This document shows positions 41,124 to 50,011 of a stretch of DNA of 64,000 bases, one piece after another; position 1 is the first letter of the stretch, and every line of letters begins with the position of its first letter. The notes under the pieces are model-generated. The model searched no databases. It saw only the letters and a list, made by a program, of their open reading frames with translations, and was not told the origin of the DNA. A program made the position numbers and the translations under genes. This DNA comes from Pseudomonas tolaasii NCPPB 2192 (GTDB lineage: Bacteria > Pseudomonadota > Gammaproteobacteria > Pseudomonadales > Pseudomonadaceae): contig NZ_PHHD01000001.1 in assembly GCF_002813445.1 (NCBI RefSeq), positions 3,906,001-3,970,000 of the forward strand, given 5' to 3'.

Positions 41124-41981
41124 TCAGCCTGCCATGACCATCGGCGGCAGGGTGCCCAGGAGGGAAACGGCGGCCACTGCTGAAATACCCAGTAACCATT
41201 CCAGCATCACACTGGCCTTCAAACTGCCCAGGCGCTCTTCGCAGCGTTCAATCCGCAAACGATTCAACAGCGCCAGCGCCAGCATGCCGAGCACCAGCAG
41301 TACCTTGATCAGCAGAATCAGCGCAAAGCCATCAAACAGCGGCGTGGGCCACAGCTGCCCGGTGAGCACGCGCACGTTGATCAGCCCGGTCACCAGCAGG
41401 CCGGCCACCAGGCCGTAACCCACGCCGCTGAAGCGCCGTAAAACCGGTTCCAGTGCCAGGCGGTTCGGCAGCCGGAGGACCAGCACCAGCAACAACAACC
41501 CCCCCAGCCACGCTCCGACGCAGACCAGGTGCACCACCTGGTTGAGGATCAGCAGTTGCCCGCTCAAGCCATTGAGCATGGCGCCATGGCCCACGGGTGC
41601 GAGGGTCGCCAACAGCAGCGCGATCAGCGGCAGACGCACGGCTTGCCAGGGTTTGATCAGCGCGATCACCAGCAACAGGTTCAGCAGCAGATGCCAGGTC
41701 CACACCTGACCGAAGAAGGTCTTGCCCAGCACCAACTGCACGGTGGCCGGTTGCAGCGCGGCGTCCCAACTGCCTGCCATGCTGGCGGTGATCAATAGCA
41801 ACCACGCCACACCAGAGCCGAGCCCGACCCAGGCAAGGCCGCGCGTGAGGCGCAAGAGTTGCCGGTCCAGTACCGGCTGCAATTCCTTGCCAAGCAACAG
41901 GGGCCTGAATACGCAGGCCCCGAACATCAGCAACACGACAATGAAATGCAGGAAACGGCACAGCACCAGCGCGGTCGCCAT
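41124..41981 (-). CDS. copD: CopD-family copper resistance membrane protein
   Basis: A 285-residue protein with about eight hydrophobic segments. It shows 'CRFLHFIVVLLMFGACVF' and 'ILNQVVHLVCVGAWLGGLLLLVLVL', the His-containing helices characteristic of CopD/PcoD. It is thought to move copper across the inner membrane together with periplasmic CopC. It starts just after copC ends on the same strand. It belongs to the chromosomal copCD pair type without CopAB. Confidence 0.9.
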   Translation of the reverse strand: MATALVLCRFLHFIVVLLMFGACVFRPLLLGKELQPVLDRQLLRLTRGLAWVGLGSGVAWLLLITASMAGSWDAALQPATVQLVLGKTFFGQVWTWHLLLNLLLVIALIKPWQAVRLPLIALLLATLAPVGHGAMLNGLSGQLLILNQVVHLVCVGAWLGGLLLLVLVLRLPNRLALEPVLRRFSGVGYGLVAGLLVTGLINVRVLTGQLWPTPLFDGFALILLIKVLLVLGMLALALLNRLRIERCEERLGSLKASVMLEWLLGISAVAAVSLLGTLPPMVMAG

Positions 41982-41984
41982 GGG

Positions 41985-42350
41985 TTATTGGCCGACCTTG
42001 AAGCTGTATTCACCGTTGCTTTTGTGAGTGTCGACCGACACGGCGTTCCACACCACCTTGTAGTTACCGGCCGCCAGCGGCGCGGCGGGGGTGACCACCA
42101 GCACTTTTTTGTCGGCGTCCGTGGTTTCCAGGCCTTTGATCGCGATTTCGGTGCCATCTTTGCTCAGAGACACTTTGGTGAAGGTGGCTTCGACGCCTTC
42201 GCTGAAGGTCAGGCGCAGGTCGGCGGGCGCGGCGACGGTGCTGTCGGCGGCCGGCGTCGCACTCTTGAGATGAGCATGGGCAAATGCCGCCGAGGCACCG
42301 AGCAAAGAGGCGAGCAGGGCGACGGTGGTCAGGGCTTTCTTGATCAGCAT
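41985..42350 (-). CDS. copC: CopC-family periplasmic copper-binding protein
   Basis: A 121-residue secreted protein with a signal peptide of about 24 residues ('LLGASAAFA'). The mature N-terminus HAHLKSATPA supplies the His brace for Cu(II), and 'WNAVSVDTHKSNGEYSFKVGQ' contains the second His. The Met-rich Cu(I) loop of plasmid PcoC/CopC is missing, as in the YobA-like Cu(II)-only group. Upstream of copD in one operon. Confidence 0.9.
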   Translation of the reverse strand: MLIKKALTTVALLASLLGASAAFAHAHLKSATPAADSTVAAPADLRLTFSEGVEATFTKVSLSKDGTEIAIKGLETTDADKKVLVVTPAAPLAAGNYKVVWNAVSVDTHKSNGEYSFKVGQ

Positions 42351-42361
42351 GGTTCAATACC

Positions 42362-42811
42362 TCAAGGTTTGGGGGTCGGTAGAGCCAGGTGCAGCAGAGG
42401 AAAGGGCTTGCCTTCGCCATCCAGTGGCGAACGCCCCACCTGAATAAACCCATAGTGCAGGTAGAAACCCACGGCCTGGGGGTTTTGTTCGTTGACGTCC
42501 ACCGTCAGCGTGTCGTGGCGCGCCAGCGCGTGGTCCAGCAACTGGAGGCCGATGCCCTGGCCACGGCGTGCGGGTTCGATAAACAGCATTTCCACGTTGT
42601 GCCCGCCGGTGGCGATATAACCCGCGATGCCCTGGGCGTCTTCGTACACCCACACATCAAGTGCCGGCATCGGCAGGTAGGTGTCACGCACCAAAGGCAG
42701 CAAACGCTGGATGTCATCCTCGGGGAGGAAGTCATGAGTGGCTCGCACCGAGCGCTCCCACAGTGCTCCGAGCACTGGGTCGTCGGCAGCCACGCGAGGT
42801 CGAATAGTCAT
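42362..42811 (-). CDS. GNAT acetyltransferase, YjaB-like
   Basis: A 149-residue single-domain GNAT protein. The acetyl-CoA motif is 'VEMLFIEPARRGQGIGLQLLDHALA', followed by 'LTVDVNEQNPQAVGFYLHYGFIQVGRS'. The overall pattern, including 'WERSVRATHDFLPEDDI' at the start, is close to YjaB/PhnO-like proteins. Same strand as copC and 11 bases before it, so it may be co-transcribed, though no functional link to copper is evident. Confidence 0.85.
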   Translation of the reverse strand: MTIRPRVAADDPVLGALWERSVRATHDFLPEDDIQRLLPLVRDTYLPMPALDVWVYEDAQGIAGYIATGGHNVEMLFIEPARRGQGIGLQLLDHALARHDTLTVDVNEQNPQAVGFYLHYGFIQVGRSPLDGEGKPFPLLHLALPTPKP

Positions 42812-42954
42812 GGCAATGATCCTTCAAAGGGACCGCGATCCTAACCAATCCTTTTTGGAGGGGAAAGCTTCGCGCAAGAAGTTTCATTATGCCTTGTCGC
42901 CGCGACCTGAAGCCGATGGTAGTCTTCATCCCAAGTTGTTGTCAGGGAGCCCTT

Positions 42955-43575
42955 ATGGGCAATCACAAGATCGGAATTCGCCGCACCAACGTCGAAAAAA
43001 TCCTGCTGGCGGCGGAGAAAATCTTCGCCGAGAAGGGCTATGGCAGTACCGCCATGGCCGACATCGCTGAAGAAGTGCAACTGCCGCGCTCCAACCTGCA
43101 TTACTACTTCACCACCAAAAGCGAGCTGTACAGCGCGGTGTTGTTTGACTTGCTGGAAGTGTGGAAGCAGGACGCGCTGAGTTTCGAGACCTTCGACGAC
43201 CCGCGTGTGGTGCTCAGCAGCTACATCCGCGCCAAGATGCAGCGCTCGCGCACGCGGCCGTATGGCTCCAAAGTCTGGGCCAATGAAATCATCCACGGCG
43301 CGCCCACTCTCGGTGAGGCATTGGATGAAAGCCTGTATGACTGGGCCAAGATGAAGGAAGCGAAAATCCGCCAGTGGGTGGAGGACAAACGCATCCTGCC
43401 GGTGGAGCCGTCGAGCCTGCTGTATATGATCTGGGCCTCGACCCAGCACTACGCGGACTTTGATCATCAGGTGAAGATTCTGAACGATCATCAGCCGTTG
43501 TCGGACATGCAGTTCGAGAAGGCGATTCAGACGGTCACGAGTGTGATTTTGCGCGGGATCGGGTTGGAGCCTTGA
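42955..43575 (+). CDS. TetR-family regulator, RutR-like
   Basis: A 206-residue regulator. N-terminal HTH 'VEKILLAAEKIFAEKGYGSTAMADIAEEVQLPRSNLHYYFTTKSELYSAVL'; the C-terminal domain has 'VWANEIIHGAPTLGEALDE' and 'LLYMIWASTQHYADFDHQVKIL', the RutR (YcdC) effector-domain pattern. RutR senses uracil and thymine. Convergent with the pyrimidine reductase genes that follow, so it probably controls this catabolic unit. The ATG at 42955 is chosen; the upstream extension to 42889 is not family-like. Confidence 0.88.
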   Translation: MGNHKIGIRRTNVEKILLAAEKIFAEKGYGSTAMADIAEEVQLPRSNLHYYFTTKSELYSAVLFDLLEVWKQDALSFETFDDPRVVLSSYIRAKMQRSRTRPYGSKVWANEIIHGAPTLGEALDESLYDWAKMKEAKIRQWVEDKRILPVEPSSLLYMIWASTQHYADFDHQVKILNDHQPLSDMQFEKAIQTVTSVILRGIGLEP

Positions 43576-43599
43576 GGCTTGTGGTGATGCTAATGGCCT

Positions 43600-43678
43600 C
43601 ATCGCAGGCAAGCCAGCTCCCACATTTTGAATTGTGAACACCTTCAAATGTGGGAGCTGGCTTGCCTGAGATAGCGGT
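43600..43678. repeat. Back-to-back REP pair
   Basis: Two main-family REPs arranged with their GTGGGAGCT ends facing inward (ATCGCAGGCAAGCC...CCCAC then GTGGGAGCTGGCTTGCC), the reverse of the normal REPIN layout. It lies between convergent genes. Confidence 0.9.
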
Positions 43679-43686
43679 CTACAGCA

Positions 43687-44961
43687 CTACACAGCCTCCC
43701 GATAAGGGTTGCGCGGATCCTGCGTCCAATTCAAGAACGGCTTGCCCGTGTCTATCGGCACCATCTCGATACAGTCGGCCACCGGGCAGGTGATCTGGCA
43801 CAGGTTGCAACCCACGCACTCGTCATCGATCACCTCGTACTTATGCGTGCCATCTGCTTGTTTCAGGCTGGCGATGGCCTGGTGCGAAGTGTCCTCGCAG
43901 GCGATGTGGCAACGCCCGCAGCCAATGCAGGCGTGCTGATCGATCTTCGCGATCACCTGATAGTTGATGTCCAGGTACTTCCAGTCGGTGGTATTGCCTA
44001 CCGCCCGACCGGAAAATGCCTGCAGGCTCTGGTAACCCTGACTGTCCATCCAGCGCGACAGCCCGTCCTTCATCTCTTCCACAATCCGAAAGCCGTGCAG
44101 CATCGCCGCCGTGCACACTTGCACCGCACCGCAGCCCAGGGCAACGAATTCCGCCGCGTCGCGCCAGTTGCCGATGCCGCCAATGCCGCAGATCGGCAGG
44201 CCCTGGGTCTGCGGGTCACGGGCGATTTCCGCCACCATGTTCAGCGCGATGGGTTTGACCGCCGAGCCGCAATAACCGCCGTGGGTGCTTTGGGTGCCGA
44301 CCACGGGCAGGGCGACCATGCGTTCAAGGTCCACGCTGGTGATGGAATTGATGGTGTTGATCAGCGACACCGCATCCGCACCACCGCGATAGGCCGCCCG
44401 CGCTGCCACGCGAATGTCGGTGATATTCGGCGTAAGTTTGACGATCACCGGCAGCGAGCAATACGTCTTGCACCAGCGCGTCACCTGTTCCACGTACTCC
44501 GGCACCTGGCCGACTGCCGCGCCCATGCCGCGCTCGGGCATACCGTGGGGGCAGCCGAAGTTCAGCTCGATGCCGTCGCAGCCGGTGGCTTCCACCAATG
44601 GCAAGATGTGTTTCCACGATTCTTCAACACACGGCACCATCAGCGACACGATCAGCGCGCGGTCGGGCCAGTCCTTTTTCACCTGGGTGATTTCCCGCAG
44701 GTTGATCTCCAGCGAGCGGTCGGTGATCAGCTCAATATTGTTAATGCCCAGCACTTCCCGGTTGGCGCCATAGTGCGCCGAGTAGCGCGACGACACGTTG
44801 ACCGCCGCCGGGTCTTCACCGAGGGTTTTCCACACCACGCCGCCCCAGCCGGCTTCAAAGGCGCGCACCACGTTGTAGGCCTTGTCGGTCGGCGGCGCGG
44901 ACGCCAGCCAGAACGGGTTGGGGGCTTTGATACCGGCAAATACAATCGAGAGATCGGCCAT
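43687..44961 (-). CDS. preA: NAD-dependent dihydropyrimidine dehydrogenase subunit PreA
   Basis: A 424-residue protein. The first 310 residues are a dihydroorotate-dehydrogenase-like FMN barrel ('SIVFAGIKAPNPFWLASAPPTDKAYNVVRAFEAGWGG', 'GIELNFGCPHGMPERGMGAAVGQVPEYVEQV'). The C-terminus binds two [4Fe-4S] clusters ('CIGCGRCHIACEDTSHQA' and 'CVGCNLCQITCPVADC'). With PreT it reduces uracil and thymine to dihydropyrimidines, the first step of the reductive pathway. Its ATG overlaps the preT stop by one base (TAATG). An open upstream extension is part of preT. Confidence 0.95.
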   Translation of the reverse strand: MADLSIVFAGIKAPNPFWLASAPPTDKAYNVVRAFEAGWGGVVWKTLGEDPAAVNVSSRYSAHYGANREVLGINNIELITDRSLEINLREITQVKKDWPDRALIVSLMVPCVEESWKHILPLVEATGCDGIELNFGCPHGMPERGMGAAVGQVPEYVEQVTRWCKTYCSLPVIVKLTPNITDIRVAARAAYRGGADAVSLINTINSITSVDLERMVALPVVGTQSTHGGYCGSAVKPIALNMVAEIARDPQTQGLPICGIGGIGNWRDAAEFVALGCGAVQVCTAAMLHGFRIVEEMKDGLSRWMDSQGYQSLQAFSGRAVGNTTDWKYLDINYQVIAKIDQHACIGCGRCHIACEDTSHQAIASLKQADGTHKYEVIDDECVGCNLCQITCPVADCIEMVPIDTGKPFLNWTQDPRNPYREAV

Positions 44962-46328
44962 TACGCAGCCTCCACATTCAGCATGAGTTGGGTGTGCATG
45001 GCCTCGGCGGCCAGCTTGCCGTGTTGCACCGCCTGCACGGTGAGGTCCTGGCCGAGGCTGACGCAATCGCCTCCCGCATACACGCCCGGAATGCTGGTTT
45101 GCAGGTGTTCATCGACGAAAATCCGCTCGCCCACGCGGTGCAGTTGCTGGGCCAGCGGGTCGTGCAGCGCCGCGTTGTCGAAGCCTTGCCCGATCGCCTT
45201 GAAGATCGCATCGGCGGCCAGTTCGAAGGTTTCGCCGGTGGGGTGCAGGCGACCGTTTTCCATGCGAGTGCGCAAGAAACGCATGCCGCGCACGTGGCCT
45301 CTGTCGTCCAGCAGAACTTCCTCGGGTTGTGCCCAGGTCAGCAGGCGCACTTGATTAGCCTTGGCGATGTCCTGCTCGTGGTGGGTGGCGCCCATGTCGG
45401 CCAGGCCTCGGCGATACACAAGGTTGACATCGCGGGCACCGAGGCGAGCCATTTGCACGGCCATGTCGATGGCCGTATTACCGGCGCCGAGCACAATGCA
45501 GCGGTCGGCGAGGGGCAGCTGGGTCAGGTCATCGGCCTGGCGCAGTTCGCGGATGTAGTCGGTGGCGGCGAGCAGGCCCGGTGCCTCTTCATGGGGCAGG
45601 CCGAGTTGTTTGCTGGCGGCAAGGCCGAGGCCGAGGAACACCGCGTCGAATTGCTGGTGCAGTTCGCTCAACGTCAGATTGTCGCCCAGGCGCTGGCCGT
45701 GGCGGATTTCGATGCCGCCGATTTGCAGGAGGAAATCCAGCTCCTTCTGTGCGAAGTCATCCACCAGTTTGTACTTGGCGATCCCGTATTCATTCAGGCC
45801 GCCGGCTTTTTCCCGGGCCTCGAACACCACCACGTCATGACCGTGCAACGCGCTGCGATGGGCACAGGCCAGACCGGCAGGCCCGGCGCCGACCACGGCG
45901 ATGCGCTTGCCCGTGGGCGCGGCGCGCTGGAAGGGGTGTTCGCTGAAGTGTGCGTTGTCCACAGCATAGCGTTGCAACAGGCCGATCAGCACCGGCGCGC
46001 ATTCCTCACTGTTGTTACGCACGCAGGCTTGCTGGCAGAGGATTTCCGTGGGGCAGACCCGCGCACAGCTGCCGCCGAGGATGTTGGCAGACAGGATTTT
46101 CTGCGCCGCGCCTTGCACGTTTTCGGTGTGGATATTGCGGATGAACGACGGGATATCGATCTCGCTGGGGCACGCATTCACGCACGGCGCGTCGTAGCAA
46201 TACAGGCAGCGCGAGGCTTCCAGCTGTGCCTGGCGAGCATTGAGCGGCGGCGCCAGGTCGGTGAAATGGCTGGCGAGCGTCGGCCCGTCTTCATGGGGGT
46301 GGGGGAGGTGGGTCAGGGTCTGGATCAC
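44961..46328 (-). CDS. preT: NAD-dependent dihydropyrimidine dehydrogenase subunit PreT
   Basis: A 455-residue GltD-like flavoprotein. N-terminal Fe-S cysteines lie in 'CLYCYDAPCVNACPSEIDIP' and 'GGSCARVCPTEILCQQACVR'. FAD motif 'VVGAGPAGLACAH', NAD(P) motif 'VLGAGNTAIDMAVQMARLGA', and a C-terminal 'GVYAGGDCVSLGQDLTVQAVQHGKLAAEAM'. It passes electrons from NADH to PreA. The start is taken as GTG at 46328, with a GAGG eight bases upstream; an ATG at 46439 would force translation through a REP element and is unlikely. Confidence 0.92.
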   Translation of the reverse strand: MIQTLTHLPHPHEDGPTLASHFTDLAPPLNARQAQLEASRCLYCYDAPCVNACPSEIDIPSFIRNIHTENVQGAAQKILSANILGGSCARVCPTEILCQQACVRNNSEECAPVLIGLLQRYAVDNAHFSEHPFQRAAPTGKRIAVVGAGPAGLACAHRSALHGHDVVVFEAREKAGGLNEYGIAKYKLVDDFAQKELDFLLQIGGIEIRHGQRLGDNLTLSELHQQFDAVFLGLGLAASKQLGLPHEEAPGLLAATDYIRELRQADDLTQLPLADRCIVLGAGNTAIDMAVQMARLGARDVNLVYRRGLADMGATHHEQDIAKANQVRLLTWAQPEEVLLDDRGHVRGMRFLRTRMENGRLHPTGETFELAADAIFKAIGQGFDNAALHDPLAQQLHRVGERIFVDEHLQTSIPGVYAGGDCVSLGQDLTVQAVQHGKLAAEAMHTQLMLNVEAA

Positions 46329-46399
46329 GGTGTTGGCCTCACGGTTATTGAGGTGCTGCCTCTGAGGGGCAGTGGTTTTTGTGTTGCCTGTGCTGGCCT

Positions 46400-46481
46400 T
46401 ATCGCAGGCAAGCCAGCTCCCACATTTGAATGTGTTCACAGATCAAAACTGTGGGAGCCGGGCTTGCCCGCGATTGGCGGT
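46400..46481. repeat. Back-to-back REP pair between preT and hydA
   Basis: ATCGCAGGCAAGCCAGCTCC...CAC followed by GTGGGAGCCGGGCTTGCCCG; the second half is the CCGGGCTTGCCC subfamily. The same back-to-back layout is seen at 43600. Confidence 0.88.
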
Positions 46482-46482
46482 A

Positions 46483-47922
46483 TCAGCGTTTCACGGCAGT
46501 GGGCCTGGAACGCTCCGCCCGCTTGCTCAACTGCTCAAACACCGCCGGATACGCCGGCCGCTCCACATACCGCCCGGCACCGCGTTCGGCGCGCAGGTCG
46601 CCATCGGCCCAGACCAGCTTGCCCTGGCTGATGGTGTGGCTCGGCACGCCGCGTACGGTCTTGCCTTCGAAGATGTTGAAGTCGACTTTTTGATGGTGGG
46701 TCTTGGCGGAAATGGTCCGCGTGCCCTGGGGATCCCACAGCACCAGATCGGCGTCGGCGCCCACGCGGATCGCGCCCTTGCGTGGGTAGAGGTTGAAAAT
46801 TTTGGCGGTGTTGGTGGAGGTCAGCGCGACAAACTCCTGCATCGATAACCGTCCGGTATTCACGCCTTCGTCCCACAGCAGCGCCATGCGGTCTTCGATG
46901 CCGGCCGTGCCGTTGGGGATCTTGCTGAAGTCATCGCGCCCGGCGGCTTTTTGCTCGGCGCAGAAGCAGCAATGGTCGGTGGCGGTGGTGTGCAGGTTGC
47001 CCGATTGCAAGCCATGCCAGAGGGCTTGCTGGTGCCCGCGCGGGCGGAAGGGCGGGCTCATCACGTAGCCGGCGGCGGTGTTCCAGTCGGGGTGTTGGTA
47101 CACGCTGTCGTCCAGCAACAGGTGGCCGGCGAGCACTTCACCGTACACCGGTTGGCCTTTGCCACGGGCGTAGGTGATTTCATCCAGCGCTTCCTTGGTC
47201 GATACGTGCACCAGATACAGCGGGGTGCCAATGGTTTCGGCGATGCGAATCGCGCGGCTGGCCGCTTCGCCTTCCACTTGGGATGGCCGCGAGAGCGGGT
47301 GCGCTTCCGGCCCGGTGATGCCCTGGGCCATCAGCTTGCGTTGCAGGTGATACACCAGCTCGCCGTTTTCCGCATGTACGGTGGGCACCGCGCCCAGTTC
47401 CAGGCAGCGTTCGAAGCTGGCGACGAGGGTGTCATCCGCCGCCATGATTGCGTTCTTGTAGGCCATGAAGTGCTTGAAGCTGTTGATGCCGTGATGGCTG
47501 ACCAGCTCGGCCATTTCCTCGCGCACCTGCTCGCTCCACCAGGTGATCGCCACGTGAAAACCGTAGTCGGCGGCGGATTTTTCCGCCCAACCGCGCCACT
47601 GGTGAAAGGCTTCCAGCAAGGATTGCTGCGGGTTGGGAATCACAAAGTCGATGATCGAGGTGGTGCCACCTGCGAGGCCTGCCGCCGTGCCACTGAAAAA
47701 ATCTTCGCTGGCCACGGTGCCCATGAAGGGCAGTTGCATGTGGGTATGGGGATCGATGCCGCCGGGCATCAAGTATTGGCCGCTGCCATCGAGTGTTTCA
47801 GTGCCGGCGGGAATATCCAGATTCGTGCCAATAGCGCGAATTAGACAGCCTGCGCATAAAACATCGGCGCGGTAACTTTCATCATGGGTAATTACGGTAG
47901 CGCCACGGATCAACAGCGACAT
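46483..47922 (-). CDS. hydA: Dihydropyrimidinase (D-hydantoinase)
   Basis: A 479-residue cyclic amidohydrolase. Zinc ligands come from 'GGIDPHTHMQLPF', a carboxylated-lysine region 'GINSFKHFMAYKNAIM', 'TVHAENGELVYHLQRKLM', 'LYLVHVSTKEALDEI' and 'LHTTATDHCCFC'. It opens dihydrouracil or dihydrothymine to the N-carbamoyl beta-amino acid. It is upstream of preT on the same strand but separated by a REP pair, so a separate promoter is possible. The region to its left contains the divergent NCS1 gene. Confidence 0.95.
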   Translation of the reverse strand: MSLLIRGATVITHDESYRADVLCAGCLIRAIGTNLDIPAGTETLDGSGQYLMPGGIDPHTHMQLPFMGTVASEDFFSGTAAGLAGGTTSIIDFVIPNPQQSLLEAFHQWRGWAEKSAADYGFHVAITWWSEQVREEMAELVSHHGINSFKHFMAYKNAIMAADDTLVASFERCLELGAVPTVHAENGELVYHLQRKLMAQGITGPEAHPLSRPSQVEGEAASRAIRIAETIGTPLYLVHVSTKEALDEITYARGKGQPVYGEVLAGHLLLDDSVYQHPDWNTAAGYVMSPPFRPRGHQQALWHGLQSGNLHTTATDHCCFCAEQKAAGRDDFSKIPNGTAGIEDRMALLWDEGVNTGRLSMQEFVALTSTNTAKIFNLYPRKGAIRVGADADLVLWDPQGTRTISAKTHHQKVDFNIFEGKTVRGVPSHTISQGKLVWADGDLRAERGAGRYVERPAYPAVFEQLSKRAERSRPTAVKR

Positions 47923-47999
47923 GTCGAGTTCCTCACAGGCTTGACCGGCTTGTGCCAGTTCTAAGTGTTGTAATGCTGCTTGCCGATGAAGAATTAAAT

Positions 48000-48017
48000 C
48001 CTGTCATCGGTGACAGG
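48000..48017. repeat. Short perfect inverted repeat, possible operator
   Basis: CCTGTCATCGGTGACAGG: seven-base perfect arms and a four-base centre, 78 bases before the hydA start. No T-run follows on either strand, so it is unlikely to be a terminator. Confidence 0.45.
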
Positions 48018-48152
48018 AATAGAAACTAGCTTGAGTTTTTCGATAGGGCAAGAATATTTTTTATAAGCTTATACTTGATTTAAGTAGCTGAAAAATAGCG
48101 ATAAAAATATGGAATCACCAAAATGTAGCTTCCTCTCACCATTTTGACGCAC

Positions 48153-48168
48153 TTGACAGGTTGGCTAA
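48153..48168. promoter_or_regulatory. Candidate RutR-type operator
   Basis: TTGACAGGTTGGCTAA matches 10 of the 14 defined positions of TTGACCA-N2-TGGTCAA. It lies midway between the divergent pyrimidine genes, and a RutR-like regulator is encoded in the cluster. The match is partial. Confidence 0.35.
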
Positions 48169-48512
48169 TTGAGCAACATTTCTTATTGCAAATCAGACGC
48201 TTGTGATATGCCGCTTGACGGCCATGGGAAATAAAAATAATTGTGTTGCACCAGATTGAGTCCTGACAGTTCGCATAACGTCCACGTTATTGAGCCTGAG
48301 TAACGCGGCAAGTACCGAAGGGGCCATCGGAAAGCTGATAAACATCAGTGAGTTATATAAGCGGTACGGATTCGGTAACGGTTGTCGGCACGGATATTGA
48401 GTGCAGTGGCGGCTGGCCGGGCCGTGATGTCATGTTGTTTACGCGGTACTCCGGCCACCCGGCGCAAGGCGTTGGGTGAGCAACAATAATTCGAAAAAAC
48501 CGTGGAGCGGCC

Positions 48513-50000
48513 ATGCAACAGAACAGATCGCAAGTCATTGAACGCAACGGCCTGTACGAACTCGACGCCGGCCCCGACGTCCTCGACAGTCCTCGTTACA
48601 ACCACGACATGGCACCGACCAAGGTGCACGAACGCACCTGGAACAAATGGCACATCACCGCGCTGTGGGTCGGCATGTCGATCTGCGTGCCCACCTACAC
48701 ATTGGGGGGCGTGCTCACCGCCTATTTCGGGTTGTCGGTGGGTGAAGCGCTGATGGCGATTTTGCTCGCCAACATCGTGGTACTGATTCCGCTGACCCTC
48801 AACGCCTTCCCCGGCACCAAGTACGGCATTCCGTTTCCGGTATTGCTGCGCTCATCCTTCGGCATCCTCGGCTCAAATGTGCCGTGCCTGATCCGCGCGC
48901 TGGTGGCGTGCGGCTGGTTCGGCATCCAGACGATGTTTGGCGGCTTGGCGATTCACCTGTTTCTGGGCTCGATTTTCGAGGGCTGGAAATCGTTGGGCGG
49001 CACTGGCGAGGTGATCGGCTTCATGATTTTCTGGTGCCTGAATTTGTGGGTGGTGCTGCGCGGCGCCGAGTCGATCAAGCGCCTGGAGACGTTGTCGGCG
49101 CCATTGCTGGTGGCGGTGGGCATTGGCTTGCTGGTGTGGGCGATGCCCAATGTGTCGATCAGCGAGCTGATGGCGATCCCGCCCAAGCGTCCGGAAGGCG
49201 CGAGCCTCACCGGCTACTTCATGGCCGGCCTGACCGCGATGGTGGGCTTCTGGGCCACCCTGTCGCTGAACATTCCGGACTTCAGCCGCTACGCCAAAAG
49301 CCAGAAAGACCAGATTCTCGGGCAGATTTTCGGCCTGCCGCTGACCATGTTCCTGTTCGCCGCCCTCGGCGTGATCATGACCGCGGCGTCGGTAAAACTG
49401 GTAGGCGTGAGCGTGTCCGACCCGGTGACGTTGATCGGGCATATCCAGAGCCCGGTGTGGGTCGCGATTGCCATGGCGCTGATCATCATCGCCACCTTGT
49501 CCACCAATACGGCGGCGAACATCGTTTCACCCACCAATGACTTCCAGAACATCGCCCCCAAGCTGATCAACCGCACCACGGCGGTGATCCTCACCGGGCT
49601 GGTGGGGCTGGCGTTGATGGGCCATGAACTGCTGAAAAAACTCGGGCTGATCGTCTCCGACGTGAGCCTGGAAACTGTGTATTCCAATTGGCTGCTGGGC
49701 TATTCAAGCCTGCTGGGGCCCATCGCCGGGATCATGGTGGTGGACTATTTCATCACCCGCAAACAGCAACTGAACCTGGCCGGTTTGTACCGCGATGACG
49801 TGTACCCGGCGTGGAACTGGAGTGGTTTTATCGCTTTCGGCGTGCCGGTGGTGCTGACGCTGCTGTCGCTGGGCAGTGATGCCTTCAGCTGGTTCTACAG
49901 CTATGGCTGGTTTACCGGTTCGGCGTTGGGCGGGTTGATGTATTACGGCTTGAATGCCAAGCGTGGCCTCAGCCCGGTCACCGCCAAATCACCGCTGTAA
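48513..50000 (+). CDS. NCS1-family nucleobase:cation symporter
   Basis: A 495-residue transporter with 12 hydrophobic segments. Family motifs are 'WNKWHITALWVGMSICVPTYTLGG', 'GIPFPVLLRSSFGILGSNVPCLIRALVACGWFGIQTMFGG' and 'TLSTNTAANIVSPTNDFQNI', the Mhp1/FurD substrate-site regions. It most likely imports uracil, thymine, dihydropyrimidine or hydantoin for the adjacent pathway. Divergent from hydA. The likely start is the ATG at 48513. Confidence 0.92.
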   Translation: MQQNRSQVIERNGLYELDAGPDVLDSPRYNHDMAPTKVHERTWNKWHITALWVGMSICVPTYTLGGVLTAYFGLSVGEALMAILLANIVVLIPLTLNAFPGTKYGIPFPVLLRSSFGILGSNVPCLIRALVACGWFGIQTMFGGLAIHLFLGSIFEGWKSLGGTGEVIGFMIFWCLNLWVVLRGAESIKRLETLSAPLLVAVGIGLLVWAMPNVSISELMAIPPKRPEGASLTGYFMAGLTAMVGFWATLSLNIPDFSRYAKSQKDQILGQIFGLPLTMFLFAALGVIMTAASVKLVGVSVSDPVTLIGHIQSPVWVAIAMALIIIATLSTNTAANIVSPTNDFQNIAPKLINRTTAVILTGLVGLALMGHELLKKLGLIVSDVSLETVYSNWLLGYSSLLGPIAGIMVVDYFITRKQQLNLAGLYRDDVYPAWNWSGFIAFGVPVVLTLLSLGSDAFSWFYSYGWFTGSALGGLMYYGLNAKRGLSPVTAKSPL

Positions 50001-50011
50001 ACACGGTCAAT

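Larger units (their letters stand above)
47923..48512. other. Divergent intergenic region between hydA and the NCS1 transporter
   Basis: About 590 bases without a credible gene. The stretch 47990-48260 is clearly A/T-richer than the surroundings. It holds an inverted repeat at 48000-48017 (CCTGTCA-N4-TGACAGG) and a RutR-like site at 48153-48168. It must contain the promoters of hydA and of the NCS1 gene. No -24/-12 sigma-54 promoter was seen. Confidence 0.6.

Noticed and set aside
46329..46439. An N-terminal extension of PreT to an ATG at 46439.
   Set aside because: It would be translated through a REP element ('KCGSWLACD'); the GTG at 46328 has a better ribosome-binding site and fits the family start.
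44988..46631. A 547-codon plus-strand frame opposite preT.
   Set aside because: PreT has clear Fe-S and FAD motifs on the other strand; this frame is its complement and ends in REP-derived sequence.
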